NCBI RefSeq assembly: GCF_000783395.1
Contig: NZ_JSFK01000044.1
Location: forward strand, 1-58,576
Source of the DNA: Pseudomonas chlororaphis
GTDB taxonomy: Bacteria; Pseudomonadota; Gammaproteobacteria; Pseudomonadales; Pseudomonadaceae
Direction of reading: 5' to 3'
Length of the DNA: 58,576 nucleotides
The notes under the pieces were generated by a model, which searched no databases, had not been told where the DNA came from, and saw nothing but the letters and a program-made list of their open reading frames with translations. How positions within the stretch are numbered: the stretch's first letter is position 1; each line of letters starts with the position of its first letter. Of the stretch, positions 18,074-26,767 are shown one piece after another. The position numbers and the translations under genes are program-made.

Positions 18074-18131
18074 CACTTTCTGCGGCTAGCTGAGTTTGAT
18101 CGGCCCATGACCCTGTCAGCCATCGATACAT

Positions 18132-18758
18132 TCAGACCAGACCATTACGCTGCGCCAACTCGATCAGATCAACCAGAGAACGCGCATTGAGCTTCAACAA
18201 CAAACGCGTCTTGTAGGTGCTCACGGTTTTGTTGCTCAAAAACATGCCATCGGCGATTTCCTTGTTGGTCTTCCCTCGTGCCAATTGTTGCAACACCATC
18301 ATTTCCCGACCGGACAGACGATCGACCATGTCGGCTTCACTGGCATTGCCCAGACTGGTACGCACCGTATGCAAAGCCTGATTGGGAAAATAACTGTAGC
18401 CGGACAAGACGGCCTTGATCGCACTCAGCAACTCGGTCAGGTCCTGCTGTTTACAAACATAACCGGCCGCACCCGACTGCATGCAGCGCATTGAAAAATG
18501 CCCGGGAGCCTGGGAAGTCAATACCAGTACTTTGACAGGCATGGCGGTTGATGTCAGACGCGCAATAACTTCCAGACCATCAAGTTTCGGTATTCCAATA
18601 TCCAGAATGACGATATCCGGCATTTGTTCTCGAGCAAGTTGTAACGCATCTACACCATTATCAGTTTCTGCGGTGACTTCGTAGCCATGACGTTCCATCA
18701 GCATACGTACCGCAAGACGAATGACAGGGTGATCATCCACGATCAGCACTTTATTCAT
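18132..18758 (-). CDS. BvgA/RocA-like response regulator (NarL family), orphan
   Basis: A 208-aa NarL/FixJ-class regulator. The receiver starts MNKVLIVDDHPVIRLAVRML; the phospho-acceptor Asp is in DIVILDIGIPKLDGLEVIAR and the conserved Lys in GYVCKQQDL. The LuxR-type helix-turn-helix runs LSGREMMVLQQLARGKTNKE to SNKTVSTYKTRLLLKLNA. The receiver is strikingly like Bordetella BvgA as I recall it, so the partner is probably a hybrid BvgS-like sensor, but no kinase gene lies nearby. I start it at ATG 18758, where family similarity begins. Beyond it lies an AT-rich stretch. Confidence 0.9.
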   Translation of the reverse strand: MNKVLIVDDHPVIRLAVRMLMERHGYEVTAETDNGVDALQLAREQMPDIVILDIGIPKLDGLEVIARLTSTAMPVKVLVLTSQAPGHFSMRCMQSGAAGYVCKQQDLTELLSAIKAVLSGYSYFPNQALHTVRTSLGNASEADMVDRLSGREMMVLQQLARGKTNKEIADGMFLSNKTVSTYKTRLLLKLNARSLVDLIELAQRNGLV

Positions 18759-19267
18759 GGGCAAGTCCAGTTTCGCTGTTCGAATTTTTAGAACACGCAC
18801 AATAGCCCAGTCACTTGATCTATGGCATGCCGGGGTTATCATGCACTTGCATCGAGAGACATCCCCTACACCCATCGCGGATTAATCCTACAAAAAACCT
18901 CCCCCCCTCTAAACATCCGACGTTATTTCCTCCCTCCGCTCAACGCAATCGCTCTCTTTTAACTTGTTGCAGACTACGACTAACGACACCGAATTCGTCG
19001 CTTGGCGCTGATCTGCGTCAGGCCCAAGCGGCCTTGACATCTTTACGTCTGCGCCCGACCGACGACGTAGATCAGTAATTAGAAACATAAGGCAATAGCA
19101 AACACACCCTCTCGCCAACACCGAGCAAAATATAAACACTTGAAACAAGATATTTATACCTAAGCAAATACTTTTGCTATAAATATAAACACCCAAGCCG
19201 CAACTAACAGACAACCAACCAAACAAATTCATCAACTATGAGAAAGACCAGACAAAAGAGTACAAAC
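18759..19267. other. AT-rich intergenic region between divergent genes
   Basis: About 500 bases without a supported gene. The right half (from about 19070) is visibly AT-rich, with runs such as AACACTTGAAACAAGATATT and ATAAATATAAACACC, unlike the surrounding chromosome. Several weak -10-like hexamers occur but no single convincing promoter. Open frames here lack ribosome sites and I did not call them. Confidence 0.6.
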
Positions 19268-19984
19268 ATGCTGAAAATAAAAAAAAAGATCACTAACCCA
19301 ATGACAGTTATCGCCATATTCGCAGCCATCTCGGAAACATCAGCCGCGATTTCCCTGCCATTTCTCGACAACAAGGACAGAGAGATTTATGTGTGGTTCC
19401 TGATCAGCTTTCCATTCTATTTGCTATTTCTATTTTTTATAACTTTAAACTTTAACTATCGCTCCCTCTACTCACCATCAGACTTCGACAAAGACAAGAA
19501 CTTTCTAAAAGTCATCGACAACAATGATCGCGAGAGCAAACGAAACACGTCGATTCAGGAGTCATCCGCACAAGGTACATTTGGACTATCAAGTTGTATC
19601 GTGCCCAGCGAGTCAGGCACCGTGGAATGCAAAGACTCGTGCACAGTTCACACCGCACCCGACCCACCTGCGGACACCAACACAAAGCCGAGTCTGATTG
19701 TTCAGCACAACATTCAGTTGCCTGCGTGGATCAGCCACCTGCACCTCATTGATGCGCGAGATGTCGATGTGTCGAAAGAATTAGCCACGATTCTGGAAAA
19801 TATCCGAAACCTCGACAAGAAAACTGCTCGTGTGGTGGTATTTCTTTCCAATCACGTATCGGACGTTGTACTGACAAAAAATACGCTGCTGCAAATCAGG
19901 CAGGCAAAGAAAGGCTCAGGCAAAACACTGTGTATTGTTTATAACCTGTGCTCACAAGCGGTGACGCTAATGGGACGGGCATGA
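19268..19984 (+). CDS. Two-TM protein of unknown function on AT-rich DNA
   Basis: A 238-aa protein. Two hydrophobic helices lie near residues 11-31 (MTVIAIFAAISETSAAISLP) and 41-62 (YVWFLISFPFYLLFLFFITL), followed by LYSPSDFDKDKNFL and a mainly cytoplasmic remainder. The low-complexity linker (about 85-145) leads to a C-terminal alpha/beta-like part with ARVVVFLSNHVSDVVLTKN. The two-helix cassette with WFLI-FP and LY-P-SDF resembles a membrane module I have seen fused to varied domains, but I cannot name the family. The DNA is much richer in A+T than its neighbours, which suggests transfer. ATG 19268 follows AAGAG; ATG 19238 is an alternative. Confidence 0.65.
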   Translation: MLKIKKKITNPMTVIAIFAAISETSAAISLPFLDNKDREIYVWFLISFPFYLLFLFFITLNFNYRSLYSPSDFDKDKNFLKVIDNNDRESKRNTSIQESSAQGTFGLSSCIVPSESGTVECKDSCTVHTAPDPPADTNTKPSLIVQHNIQLPAWISHLHLIDARDVDVSKELATILENIRNLDKKTARVVVFLSNHVSDVVLTKNTLLQIRQAKKGSGKTLCIVYNLCSQAVTLMGRA

Positions 19985-20055
19985 AAGATGAGTCGTAGCC
20001 ACAAGTGCGAAGACCAGGAACACGGCTTGACCAGAGGCAGACAAAAGAATCATGC

Positions 20056-20095
20056 AAAAAGGGCGACCTTGTCTCGATGACAAGGCCGCCCTTTT
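20056..20095 (-). terminator. argG terminator
   Basis: AAAAGGGCG-CCTTGTC / GACAAGG-CGCCCTTTT stem between the AT-rich gene and the end of argG; the A and T flanks allow function in both directions. Confidence 0.8.
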
Positions 20096-20118
20096 CATTG
20101 CGCGTCAGTCTGCAACGC

Positions 20119-21336
20119 TTAGAACAGTTTGCGACCCTTGTTGGCCGCAATGCGCATGCGCAGCGCGTTGAGCTTGATGAAGCCCGCCGCGTCGGCCTGG
20201 TTGTAAGCACCGCCGTCTTCTTCGAAGGTCGCGATGTTGGAATCGAACAGCGAATCGTCGGACTTGCGGCCAGTGACGATCACGTTGCCTTTGTACAACT
20301 TCAGGCGCACAACGCCGTTCACGTTGACCTGCGAAGCGTCGATCATCTGCTGCAGCATCAGACGCTCTGGGCTCCACCAGTAACCGGTGTAGATCAGGCT
20401 GGCGTATTTCGGCATCAGCTCGTCTTTGAGGTGAGCGACTTCGCGGTCCAGGGTGATCGATTCGATGGCGCGGTGAGCGCGCAGCATGATGGTGCCACCC
20501 GGGGTTTCGTAGCAGCCACGGGACTTCATGCCAACGTAACGGTTTTCAACGATGTCGAGACGGCCGATACCGTGAGCACCACCAATCTTGTTCAGCGTCG
20601 CCAGCACGGTAGCCGGGGTCATTTCGACGCCGTCCAGCGCAACGATGTCGCCGTTACGGTAAGTCAGTTCCAGGTATTGCGCTTTATCAGGAGCGTTCTC
20701 CGGGGAGACGGTCCATTTCCACATGTCTTCTTCGTGCTCGGTCCAGGTGTCTTCCAGCACGCCGCCTTCATAGGAGATGTGCAGCAGGTTGGCGTCCATC
20801 GAGTACGGGGACTTCTTCTTGCCGTGACGCTCGATCGGGATCGCATGCTTCTCGGCGTAGTCCATCAGCTTCTCGCGGGACAGCAGGTCCCACTCGCGCC
20901 AAGGGGCAATCACTTTTACGCCAGGCTTGAGTGCGTAGGCACCCAGTTCGAAACGCACCTGATCGTTGCCTTTACCGGTAGCGCCGTGGGAAATGGCGTC
21001 AGCGCCGGTTTCGTTGGCAATTTCGATCAGACGTTTGGCGATCAGCGGACGTGCGATGGAAGTACCCAGCAGGTACTCACCTTCGTAAACGGTGTTGGCG
21101 CGGAACATCGGGAACACGAAGTCACGCACGAATTCTTCGCGCAGGTCGTCGATGTAGATTTCTTTGACGCCCATGGCCTGAGCCTTGGCGCGGGCCGGCT
21201 CGACCTCTTCGCCTTGACCGAGATCAGCGGTGAAGGTCACCACTTCACAGTTATAAGTATCCTGCAGCCACTTGAGGATCACCGAAGTGTCCAGGCCGCC
21301 GGAATACGCCAGAACGACCTTGTTTACGTCCGCCAT
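20119..21336 (-). CDS. argG: Argininosuccinate synthase
   Basis: A 405-aa enzyme of normal length. The N-terminal ATP-pyrophosphatase loop is LAYSGGLDTSVILKWL, followed by family blocks GKGNDQVRFELG, PYSMDANLLHISYEGG and KSRGCYETPGGTIML. It joins citrulline and aspartate using ATP in arginine biosynthesis, in the cytoplasm. It is monocistronic; motY lies upstream on the same strand with a 130-base gap. The same order (argG, motY, pyrC, rnt) is known from P. aeruginosa. Confidence 0.98.
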   Translation of the reverse strand: MADVNKVVLAYSGGLDTSVILKWLQDTYNCEVVTFTADLGQGEEVEPARAKAQAMGVKEIYIDDLREEFVRDFVFPMFRANTVYEGEYLLGTSIARPLIAKRLIEIANETGADAISHGATGKGNDQVRFELGAYALKPGVKVIAPWREWDLLSREKLMDYAEKHAIPIERHGKKKSPYSMDANLLHISYEGGVLEDTWTEHEEDMWKWTVSPENAPDKAQYLELTYRNGDIVALDGVEMTPATVLATLNKIGGAHGIGRLDIVENRYVGMKSRGCYETPGGTIMLRAHRAIESITLDREVAHLKDELMPKYASLIYTGYWWSPERLMLQQMIDASQVNVNGVVRLKLYKGNVIVTGRKSDDSLFDSNIATFEEDGGAYNQADAAGFIKLNALRMRIAANKGRKLF

Positions 21337-21465
21337 GCCATCACTCCACGGGGTTCTACGGAAAGCCGAGGAGTCTAACGCTCAAACGCGATAATTTACA
21401 GAGGCGCGACAGCTTAAGACGACAAAGCGACAGAATCTGTCGACAGCGCGACGATGACCGGCGGG

Positions 21466-22374
21466 TCAGGAAGTCGCTGCGGTGCTGGCTGGGGTGCTCG
21501 CCTGAGGCGCTGGAGCGGTGGTTGGCGCCACGCGTGCAAGCTTCACCGCAACCCGACGGTTCTTCGCCCGGTTGGCCGCATTGGTGTTCGGAACCAATGG
21601 GTATTGTTCACCGTGGAAACGTACTGTGATCTGCGATTCGGCGATGCCATTGGCTTTGAAGAAGTCGACCACTGCCAGCGCGCGGCGCCGCGACAGTTCA
21701 CGGTTGGTCAGGCGATTGCCGCTGTTGTCGGAATGGCCATCGAGTTCGATGTGATTGACCGTCGGATCGGCCTTCATGAATTCAAGCATCACCTGCAGCT
21801 TGGCCTTGGCAGCGGCATCCAGATCAACGCCCTCGCCGGGGAATCCGATCTGCGATTGCTTGATCTGTTCGAAATTCTGCGGCAGCAATTTCGCTACACA
21901 GGTCTGATAGTCGTTAAACGCCTTGCTGAATTTCACCGGCAACAAGCGCACTTCCGAGACGCGGCCATCGCCAGACGCGCGACGTACAACCGGACTGCGC
22001 CCGTCCAGCAGACCGCTGATCAGACCTCCAGCCTGCGACTGCGAGCTGCTGAACAGCACGTTGCCACTGCCGAGCCTCACAGACCCCAGATTGATGTCAC
22101 CACGCCCCGGCTGCCAGGGCGCAGCGGCTGCCAGCAACGTCGCCGAGCCACCGCCAAGCATGGCGTTGTAGGCATTCAGACGAAATATCGCCTGCTCGCC
22201 GGCCTTGCGCACGAACTCACCTGAGCCGAAATCAGTGATCGGTTGAGTCAGACGACATTCGAACTTGTCGCCGGCGACCGTCCACTCAATGTTCTCCAGA
22301 CGGGTCTGGTACGTGAGCGCCATCGCCGGAAGGCTGGCAAACACACTGAGCAAGGCTAAATAACGCTGGCGCAC
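21466..22374 (-). CDS. motY: Flagellar motor protein MotY (OmpA-like)
   Basis: About 302 aa. A short signal peptide (RQRYLALLSVFASLPAMA) precedes a MotY N-terminal domain (LTYQTRLENIEWTVAGDKFE, with Cys in FECRLTQPI and DYQTCVAKLL) and a C-terminal OmpA peptidoglycan-binding domain (HIELDGHSDNSGNRLTN, SRRRALAVVDFF, NRAKNRRVAVKL). It should form the periplasmic T-ring that helps MotCD/MotAB stators engage. I favour the GTG at 22374 because GGAG sits 6 bases before it; ATG 22386 four codons earlier has no ribosome site. It ends in a Pro/Ala/Thr-rich tail. Confidence 0.9.
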   Translation of the reverse strand: MRQRYLALLSVFASLPAMALTYQTRLENIEWTVAGDKFECRLTQPITDFGSGEFVRKAGEQAIFRLNAYNAMLGGGSATLLAAAAPWQPGRGDINLGSVRLGSGNVLFSSSQSQAGGLISGLLDGRSPVVRRASGDGRVSEVRLLPVKFSKAFNDYQTCVAKLLPQNFEQIKQSQIGFPGEGVDLDAAAKAKLQVMLEFMKADPTVNHIELDGHSDNSGNRLTNRELSRRRALAVVDFFKANGIAESQITVRFHGEQYPLVPNTNAANRAKNRRVAVKLARVAPTTAPAPQASTPASTAATS

Positions 22375-22534
22375 GGGAGGCTCCATTGGCTTTTGAAACA
22401 CAAAGACCGATTCACACTATGTTTACGGCATACCTACGGGATATCGGAAGGTTCCCGCAAAACTTGATAGCGAGTGCCTGCAAGAGTCTTTTCCGGTAGC
22501 ATTCGCCTCAGTTTGACCCGCCTGGAATCCCCTC

Positions 22535-23581
22535 ATGTCCGACCGCCTGACCCTGCTGCGTCCCGACGACTGGCACATTCATCTTCGCGATGGTGCCGTG
22601 TTGACCAATACCGTTGCCGATGTTGCGCGCACCTTTGGCCGCGCCATCATCATGCCCAACCTGGTACCGCCGGTGCGCAACGCCGCTGAAGCCGACGGCT
22701 ATCGCCAGCGGATTCTCGCTGCCCGCCCGGCTGGCAGTCGCTTCGAACCGCTGATGGTGCTGTACCTCACCGACCGCACCCAGCCCGAAGAAATTCGTGA
22801 AGCCAAGGCCAGCGGTTTCGTGTACGCCGCCAAGCTGTACCCGGCCGGCGCGACCACCAACTCCGATTCCGGCGTGACCAGCATCGACAAGATTCTGCCG
22901 GCGATCGAAGCCATGGCCGAAGTCGGCATGCCGCTGTTGATCCACGGTGAAGTCACCCGTGGCGACGTCGACGTGTTCGACCGCGAAAAGATTTTTATCG
23001 ATGAGCACATGCGCCGCGTGGTCGAGCGTTTCCCGACGCTGAAAGTGGTGTTTGAACACATCACCACCGCCGACGCCGTGCAGTTTGTCAATGAGGCCTC
23101 GGCCAACGTTGGCGCGACCATCACCGCGCATCACCTGCTCTACAACCGCAACCACATGCTGGTGGGCGGGATTCGGCCGCACTTCTATTGCCTGCCGATC
23201 CTCAAGCGCAATACGCACCAGGAAGCCCTGCTCGACGCCGCTACCAGTGGCAGCGCCAAGTTCTTCCTCGGCACCGATTCGGCACCGCACGCTCAGCACG
23301 CCAAGGAAGCCGCCTGCGGCTGCGCCGGCTGCTACACCGCGTACGCCGCCATCGAGATGTACGCCGAAGCCTTTGAACAGCGTAACGCGCTGGACAAGCT
23401 CGAGGCCTTCGCCAGCCTCAACGGTCCGCGTTTCTACGGCCTGCCGGCGAACACCGATCGCATCACCCTGGTTCGTGAAGAATGGACCGCCCCGACCAGC
23501 CTGCCATTCGGCGAGCTGACCGTTATCCCGCTGCGCGCCGGTGAAAAACTGCGCTGGCGCCTGCTGGAGGAACACGCGTGA
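22535..23581 (+). CDS. pyrC: Dihydroorotase
   Basis: A 348-aa class II dihydroorotase of E. coli PyrC type. Metal ligands are visible in DDWHIHLRDG (His14/His16 region), the carbamylated Lys in YAAKLYPAGATTNSDSG, His in PLLIHGEV and FEHITTADAV, and the Asp in FLGTDSAPHA. It converts carbamoyl aspartate to dihydroorotate in pyrimidine synthesis. The stop codon overlaps the GTG start of rnt. Confidence 0.97.
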   Translation: MSDRLTLLRPDDWHIHLRDGAVLTNTVADVARTFGRAIIMPNLVPPVRNAAEADGYRQRILAARPAGSRFEPLMVLYLTDRTQPEEIREAKASGFVYAAKLYPAGATTNSDSGVTSIDKILPAIEAMAEVGMPLLIHGEVTRGDVDVFDREKIFIDEHMRRVVERFPTLKVVFEHITTADAVQFVNEASANVGATITAHHLLYNRNHMLVGGIRPHFYCLPILKRNTHQEALLDAATSGSAKFFLGTDSAPHAQHAKEAACGCAGCYTAYAAIEMYAEAFEQRNALDKLEAFASLNGPRFYGLPANTDRITLVREEWTAPTSLPFGELTVIPLRAGEKLRWRLLEEHA

Positions 23582-24255
23582 GTGAAGACCATTTCGACGA
23601 CGAACTGGACGGTCAAAGTGGTGGTGGCGGTTCCCGTCACCCGATGGCAGCACGCTTTCGCGGCTACCTGCCGGTTGTCGTCGACGTAGAAACCGGCGGC
23701 TTCAACTCGGCCACCGATGCGTTGCTGGAGATTGCCGCAACCACCATCGCCATGGATGAAAAGGGTTTTGTTTACCCGGATCACACCTACTTCTTCCGCG
23801 TTGAGCCGTTCGAAGGCGCCAACGTTGAAGCAGCAGCGCTGGAGTTCACCGGAATCAAACTCGATCACCCGCTGCGCATGGCCGTCAGCGAAGAAACCGC
23901 GCTGACCGACATCTTCCGTGGCATCCGCAAGGCACTGAAGGCCAACGGCTGCAAGCGCGCGATTCTGGTCGGTCACAACAGCAGCTTCGACCTCGGCTTC
24001 CTCAACGCCGCGGTCGCGCGACTGGACATGAAGCGCAACCCGTTCCACCCGTTCTCCAGCTTCGACACCGCGACGCTGGCCGGTCTGGCGTACGGTCAAA
24101 CCGTACTGGCGAAAGCCTGCCAGGCCGCCGACATCGATTTCGACGGTCGCGAGGCGCACTCGGCGCGTTACGACACCGAGAAAACCGCTGAGCTGTTCTG
24201 TGGCATCGTCAACCGCTGGAAACAGATGGGCGGCTGGGAAGATTTCGACGACTGA
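23578..24255 (+). CDS. rnt: Ribonuclease T
   Basis: A 225-aa DEDDh 3'-5' exoribonuclease. The Exo I motif is VVDVETGGFN, Exo II VGHNSSFDLGFL, and Exo III has the HSARYDTEKTAELF His/Asp pair. It trims tRNA and small RNA 3' ends as a dimer. Translation starts at GTG (23578), overlapping the pyrC stop (GTGA), so the two are coupled, as in other pseudomonads. Confidence 0.96.
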   Translation: MSEDHFDDELDGQSGGGGSRHPMAARFRGYLPVVVDVETGGFNSATDALLEIAATTIAMDEKGFVYPDHTYFFRVEPFEGANVEAAALEFTGIKLDHPLRMAVSEETALTDIFRGIRKALKANGCKRAILVGHNSSFDLGFLNAAVARLDMKRNPFHPFSSFDTATLAGLAYGQTVLAKACQAADIDFDGREAHSARYDTEKTAELFCGIVNRWKQMGGWEDFDD

Positions 24256-24283
24256 TCGATGCTCGTCGGGTAAATCCCGCGCA

Positions 24284-24315
24284 TAAAAAAACCGGCCACG
24301 TGGGCCGGTTTTTTT
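24284..24315. terminator. Bidirectional terminator between rnt and peroxiredoxin
   Basis: AAACCGGCC / GGCCGGTTT stem with long A and T runs, placed between the convergent genes. Confidence 0.87.
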
Positions 24316-24333
24316 GTACCTCGACGTCGCGCC

Positions 24334-24936
24334 TTACAGGGCAGCAGCGTTCTCGGTCAGGTATGCAGCAACGCCTTCTGGCGAAGCGTTCATGCCTTTG
24401 TCGCCTTTTTTCCAGTTGGCAGGGCAGACTTCGCCGTGCTCTTCGTGGAATTGCAGAGCGTCGACCAGACGGATCAGCTCTTCCATGTTACGGCCCAGCG
24501 GCAGGTCGTTGATGATCTGCGAGCGGACAACGCCTTTGTCGTCGATCAGGAACGCGCCACGGAAAGCCACGCCGCCTTCGGATTCAACGTCGTAAGCCTT
24601 GGCGATGTCGTGCTTCATGTCGGCAGCCATGGTGTATTTCACCTGACCGATACCGCCATTGTTCACTGGAGTGTTGCGCCATGCATTGTGAGTGAAGTGC
24701 GAGTCGATCGACACAGCGATCACTTCAACGTTGCGTGCCTTGAAGTCAGCCATGCGGTTGTCCAGAGCGATCAGCTCGGACGGGCAGACGAAGGTGAAGT
24801 CCAGTGGGTAGAAGAACACCAGGCCGTATTTGCCTTTGATGGCCGAGGACAGGGTGAAGCTGTCAACGATCTCGCCATTGCCGAGTACGGCCGGGACGGT
24901 GAAGTCAGGGGCTTGTTTGCCTACGAGTACGCTCAT
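24334..24936 (-). CDS. 2-Cys peroxiredoxin (AhpC/TSA family)
   Basis: A 200-aa typical 2-Cys peroxiredoxin. The peroxidatic Cys51 is in YPLDFTFVCPSE and the resolving Cys in HGEVCPANWKKG near the C-terminus; the GG(I/V)G and YF-type sensitivity motifs cannot both be confirmed. It reduces peroxides in the cytoplasm using thioredoxin or AhpF. It is close to the Prx encoded beside bfd in P. aeruginosa. A GGAGAT ribosome site precedes ATG 24936. It is transcribed away from bfd. Confidence 0.94.
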   Translation of the reverse strand: MSVLVGKQAPDFTVPAVLGNGEIVDSFTLSSAIKGKYGLVFFYPLDFTFVCPSELIALDNRMADFKARNVEVIAVSIDSHFTHNAWRNTPVNNGGIGQVKYTMAADMKHDIAKAYDVESEGGVAFRGAFLIDDKGVVRSQIINDLPLGRNMEELIRLVDALQFHEEHGEVCPANWKKGDKGMNASPEGVAAYLTENAAAL

Positions 24937-25183
24937 TGATATCTCCTGGTGTAAAAACTTGAAGTTCAGGGTCCGCGCCAGCCTGCCACCCTCAAGCGAC
25001 AGCCCTGTGACACGAACCCCCTTCGCAAGGGCCGACCATCATACACTGCGAATTTGGCCTGTCCTTAACGGTTTTTCAAAGCAGGCGCAGAACGGCGCTG
25101 CATTTACGGGGCCAGGCAAATCGCCAGTAAATACCGTTCGTCAGTCATGACTGTTAATCGGCTGAAGCGTTCCGAAAGCACTT

Positions 25184-25206
25184 TGACAATCATTCTCGTT
25201 AACATT
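25184..25206 (+). promoter_or_regulatory. Fur-box-like site upstream of bfd
   Basis: TGACAATCATTCTCGTTAAC and the following ATT resemble the Fur consensus GATAATGATAATCATTATC over its central NATNATNATTC units, 45-65 bases before the bfd ATG. Iron repression of bfd is established in P. aeruginosa, which supports the reading. Confidence 0.6.
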
Positions 25207-25250
25207 AAGATCCATCGCAATTGAGTCACAACCAGCGACGGTTCTCACTT

Positions 25251-25469
25251 ATGTATGTTTGTCTCTGCACTGGCGTCACCGACGGACAGATCCGCGAAGC
25301 GATCTATGAAGGTTGCTGCAGCTATAAAGAAGTTCGCCAGGCCACCGGCGTCGCCAGCCAATGCGGCAAATGTGCGTGCCTTGCCAAGGAAGTCGTACGC
25401 GAAACCCTGACCAAGCTGCAAACCGCCCAGGCCGCGATCCCCTATCCGGTAGAATTTACTGCTGCGTAA
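25251..25469 (+). CDS. bfd: Bacterioferritin-associated ferredoxin
   Basis: A 72-aa [2Fe-2S] protein with the Bfd cysteine pattern: CLC at residues 4-6 and CGKC near 38-41 (YVCLCTGVTDGQIREAIYEG; ASQCGKCACLAKEV). It donates electrons to bacterioferritin to release stored iron. I start it at ATG 25251; the longer frame adds 10 unfamiliar residues. A Fur-like site lies upstream and its partner bfrB is the next gene on the same strand, but a terminator between them means separate regulation, suited to opposite iron responses. Confidence 0.96.
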   Translation: MYVCLCTGVTDGQIREAIYEGCCSYKEVRQATGVASQCGKCACLAKEVVRETLTKLQTAQAAIPYPVEFTAA

Positions 25470-25487
25470 TAACACCCCATTTCAAAG

Positions 25488-25513
25488 AACCGGACTTATG
25501 TCCGGTTTTTTTA
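25488..25513 (+). terminator. bfd terminator
   Basis: AACCGGAC / GTCCGGTT stem with a run of seven T, 18 bases after the stop. Confidence 0.87.
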
Positions 25514-25670
25514 TGCCTGTAAATCAATTGCTTAGGCTCCAGACGCGGAACACAAACATTCTTATTCCGATTAATTTTCATATATTATTCAATAACTTAG
25601 GTTTGACACTTATAAGTACGAAGCTCAAACTCTGCCGTATATACAGCGAATACAGGGCAGGACTCCGATC

Positions 25671-26144
25671 ATGAAAGGCGACATTACAGTCATCCAGCAT
25701 CTCAACAAGATCCTTGCCAATGAGCTGGTCGCGATCAATCAGTACTTCCTGCATGCGCGCATGTACGAAGATTGGGGTCTGAACAAGCTCGGCAAGCACG
25801 AATACAAAGAATCCATCGACGAGATGAAACACGCGGACAAGCTGATCAAGCGCATCCTGTTCCTCGAAGGCCTGCCAAACGTGCAGGACCTGGGCAAGCT
25901 GCACATCGGCGAGCACACCCAGGAAATGCTGGAGTGCGATCTGCGTATCGAGAAGACCGGCCACGCTGACCTGAAGACCGCGATCGCACACTGCGAAACC
26001 GTCGGCGACTTCGGCAGCCGTGAACTGCTCGAAGACATTCTCGAGTCCGAAGAAGAACACATCGACTGGCTGGAAACCCAACTCGGCCTGATCGATAAGA
26101 TCGGTCTTGAGAACTATCTGCAATCGCAGATGGGCGAAGAGTAG
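25671..26144 (+). CDS. bfrB: Bacterioferritin (BfrB type)
   Basis: A 157-aa ferritin-fold protein. The diiron ligands are recognisable in LANELVAINQYF (Glu), KESIDEMKHADKLIKR (Glu, His) and EDILESEEEHIDWLE (Glu, His). The haem-ligand Met52 is in IDEMKHAD, so the haem site between subunits is kept. It forms the 24-subunit iron store. About 150 bases of AT-rich DNA precede it, and AGGA lies before the ATG. The stop codon TAG is embedded in a REP arm (GTAGGAGCTGCCGCAGG). Confidence 0.96.
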   Translation: MKGDITVIQHLNKILANELVAINQYFLHARMYEDWGLNKLGKHEYKESIDEMKHADKLIKRILFLEGLPNVQDLGKLHIGEHTQEMLECDLRIEKTGHADLKTAIAHCETVGDFGSRELLEDILESEEEHIDWLETQLGLIDKIGLENYLQSQMGEE

Positions 26145-26298
26145 GAGCTGCCGCAGGCTGCGATCTTCTCAGATTGCACCGGCAACTCGCAGTAACTTTT
26201 CGAACGCACTAAAAAGCCCCGCCCTCTTTCGAGTGGCGGGGCTTTTTATTGGCTGGAGATCAAAAGATCGCAGCCTCGTTTCACTCGACAGCTCCTAC
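26141..26298. repeat. Split REP pair flanking the bfrB terminator
   Basis: A left REP arm (26141-26168, GTAGGAGCTGCCGCAGGCTG) and a degenerate inverted arm (26261-26298, AAAAGATCGCAGCC...AGCTCCTAC) bracket a terminator hairpin. The left arm begins inside bfrB and supplies its stop codon. Confidence 0.65.
26211..26247. terminator. Terminator between bfrB and grxD
   Basis: AAAAAGCCCCGCC / GGCGGGGCTTTTT stem between the convergent genes, usable in both directions. Confidence 0.88.
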
Positions 26299-26328
26299 AC
26301 TAGCCGCTGTCGCATGAAACCTGGCTGA

Positions 26329-26670
26329 TCAGGCTTCGGACTTGTTCGCAGCTGCTGCTTCAACAGCCGACTTGATGGTGCTTTGCAGCGAACCGTCTGC
26401 AGCCATCTCGGTCATGATGTCGCTACCGCCGACCAGCTCACCGCCGACCCACAGTTGCGGGAAAGTCGGCCAGTTGGCGTACTTCGGCAGGTTGGCGCGG
26501 ATTTCCGGGTTCTGCAGGATGTCCACGTACGCAAACTTTTCGCCACACGCCATGACAGCCTGCGCAGCTTTCGCGGAGAAGCCACACTGTGGGGCATTCG
26601 GCGAGCCTTTCATGTAAAGCAGAATGGTGTTGTTGGCAATCTGCTCTTTAATCGTTTCGATGATATCCAT
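26329..26670 (-). CDS. grxD: Monothiol glutaredoxin (Grx4)
   Basis: A 113-aa monothiol glutaredoxin with active site KGSPNAPQCGFSAKA (CGFS), the TFPQLWVGGELVGGSDI glutathione-binding segment and an Ala-rich tail. It binds a bridging [2Fe-2S] cluster and shuttles it to targets or BolA partners. ATG 26670 starts the conserved MDIIETIKEQI; ten further residues upstream are unlikely. It sits in the iron-related cluster with bfd/bfrB. Confidence 0.96.
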   Translation of the reverse strand: MDIIETIKEQIANNTILLYMKGSPNAPQCGFSAKAAQAVMACGEKFAYVDILQNPEIRANLPKYANWPTFPQLWVGGELVGGSDIMTEMAADGSLQSTIKSAVEAAAANKSEA

Positions 26671-26767
26671 GGAGCACCTCGGCTGAACTTTCCGACTCAT
26701 GGGTCGGCACGGTGGCGCATTGTAACGGAATCCCGAGCGCCATGCTCGGTCTCCCCGACAGACTAGA

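Noticed and set aside
18815..19235. Open frames in both directions in the AT-rich gap
   Set aside because: No ribosome sites and no coherent hydrophobic or domain pattern; the mutually overlapping frames look random.
20005..21378. 457-aa open frame opposite argG
   Set aside because: Shadow of argG; it begins in the argG terminator.
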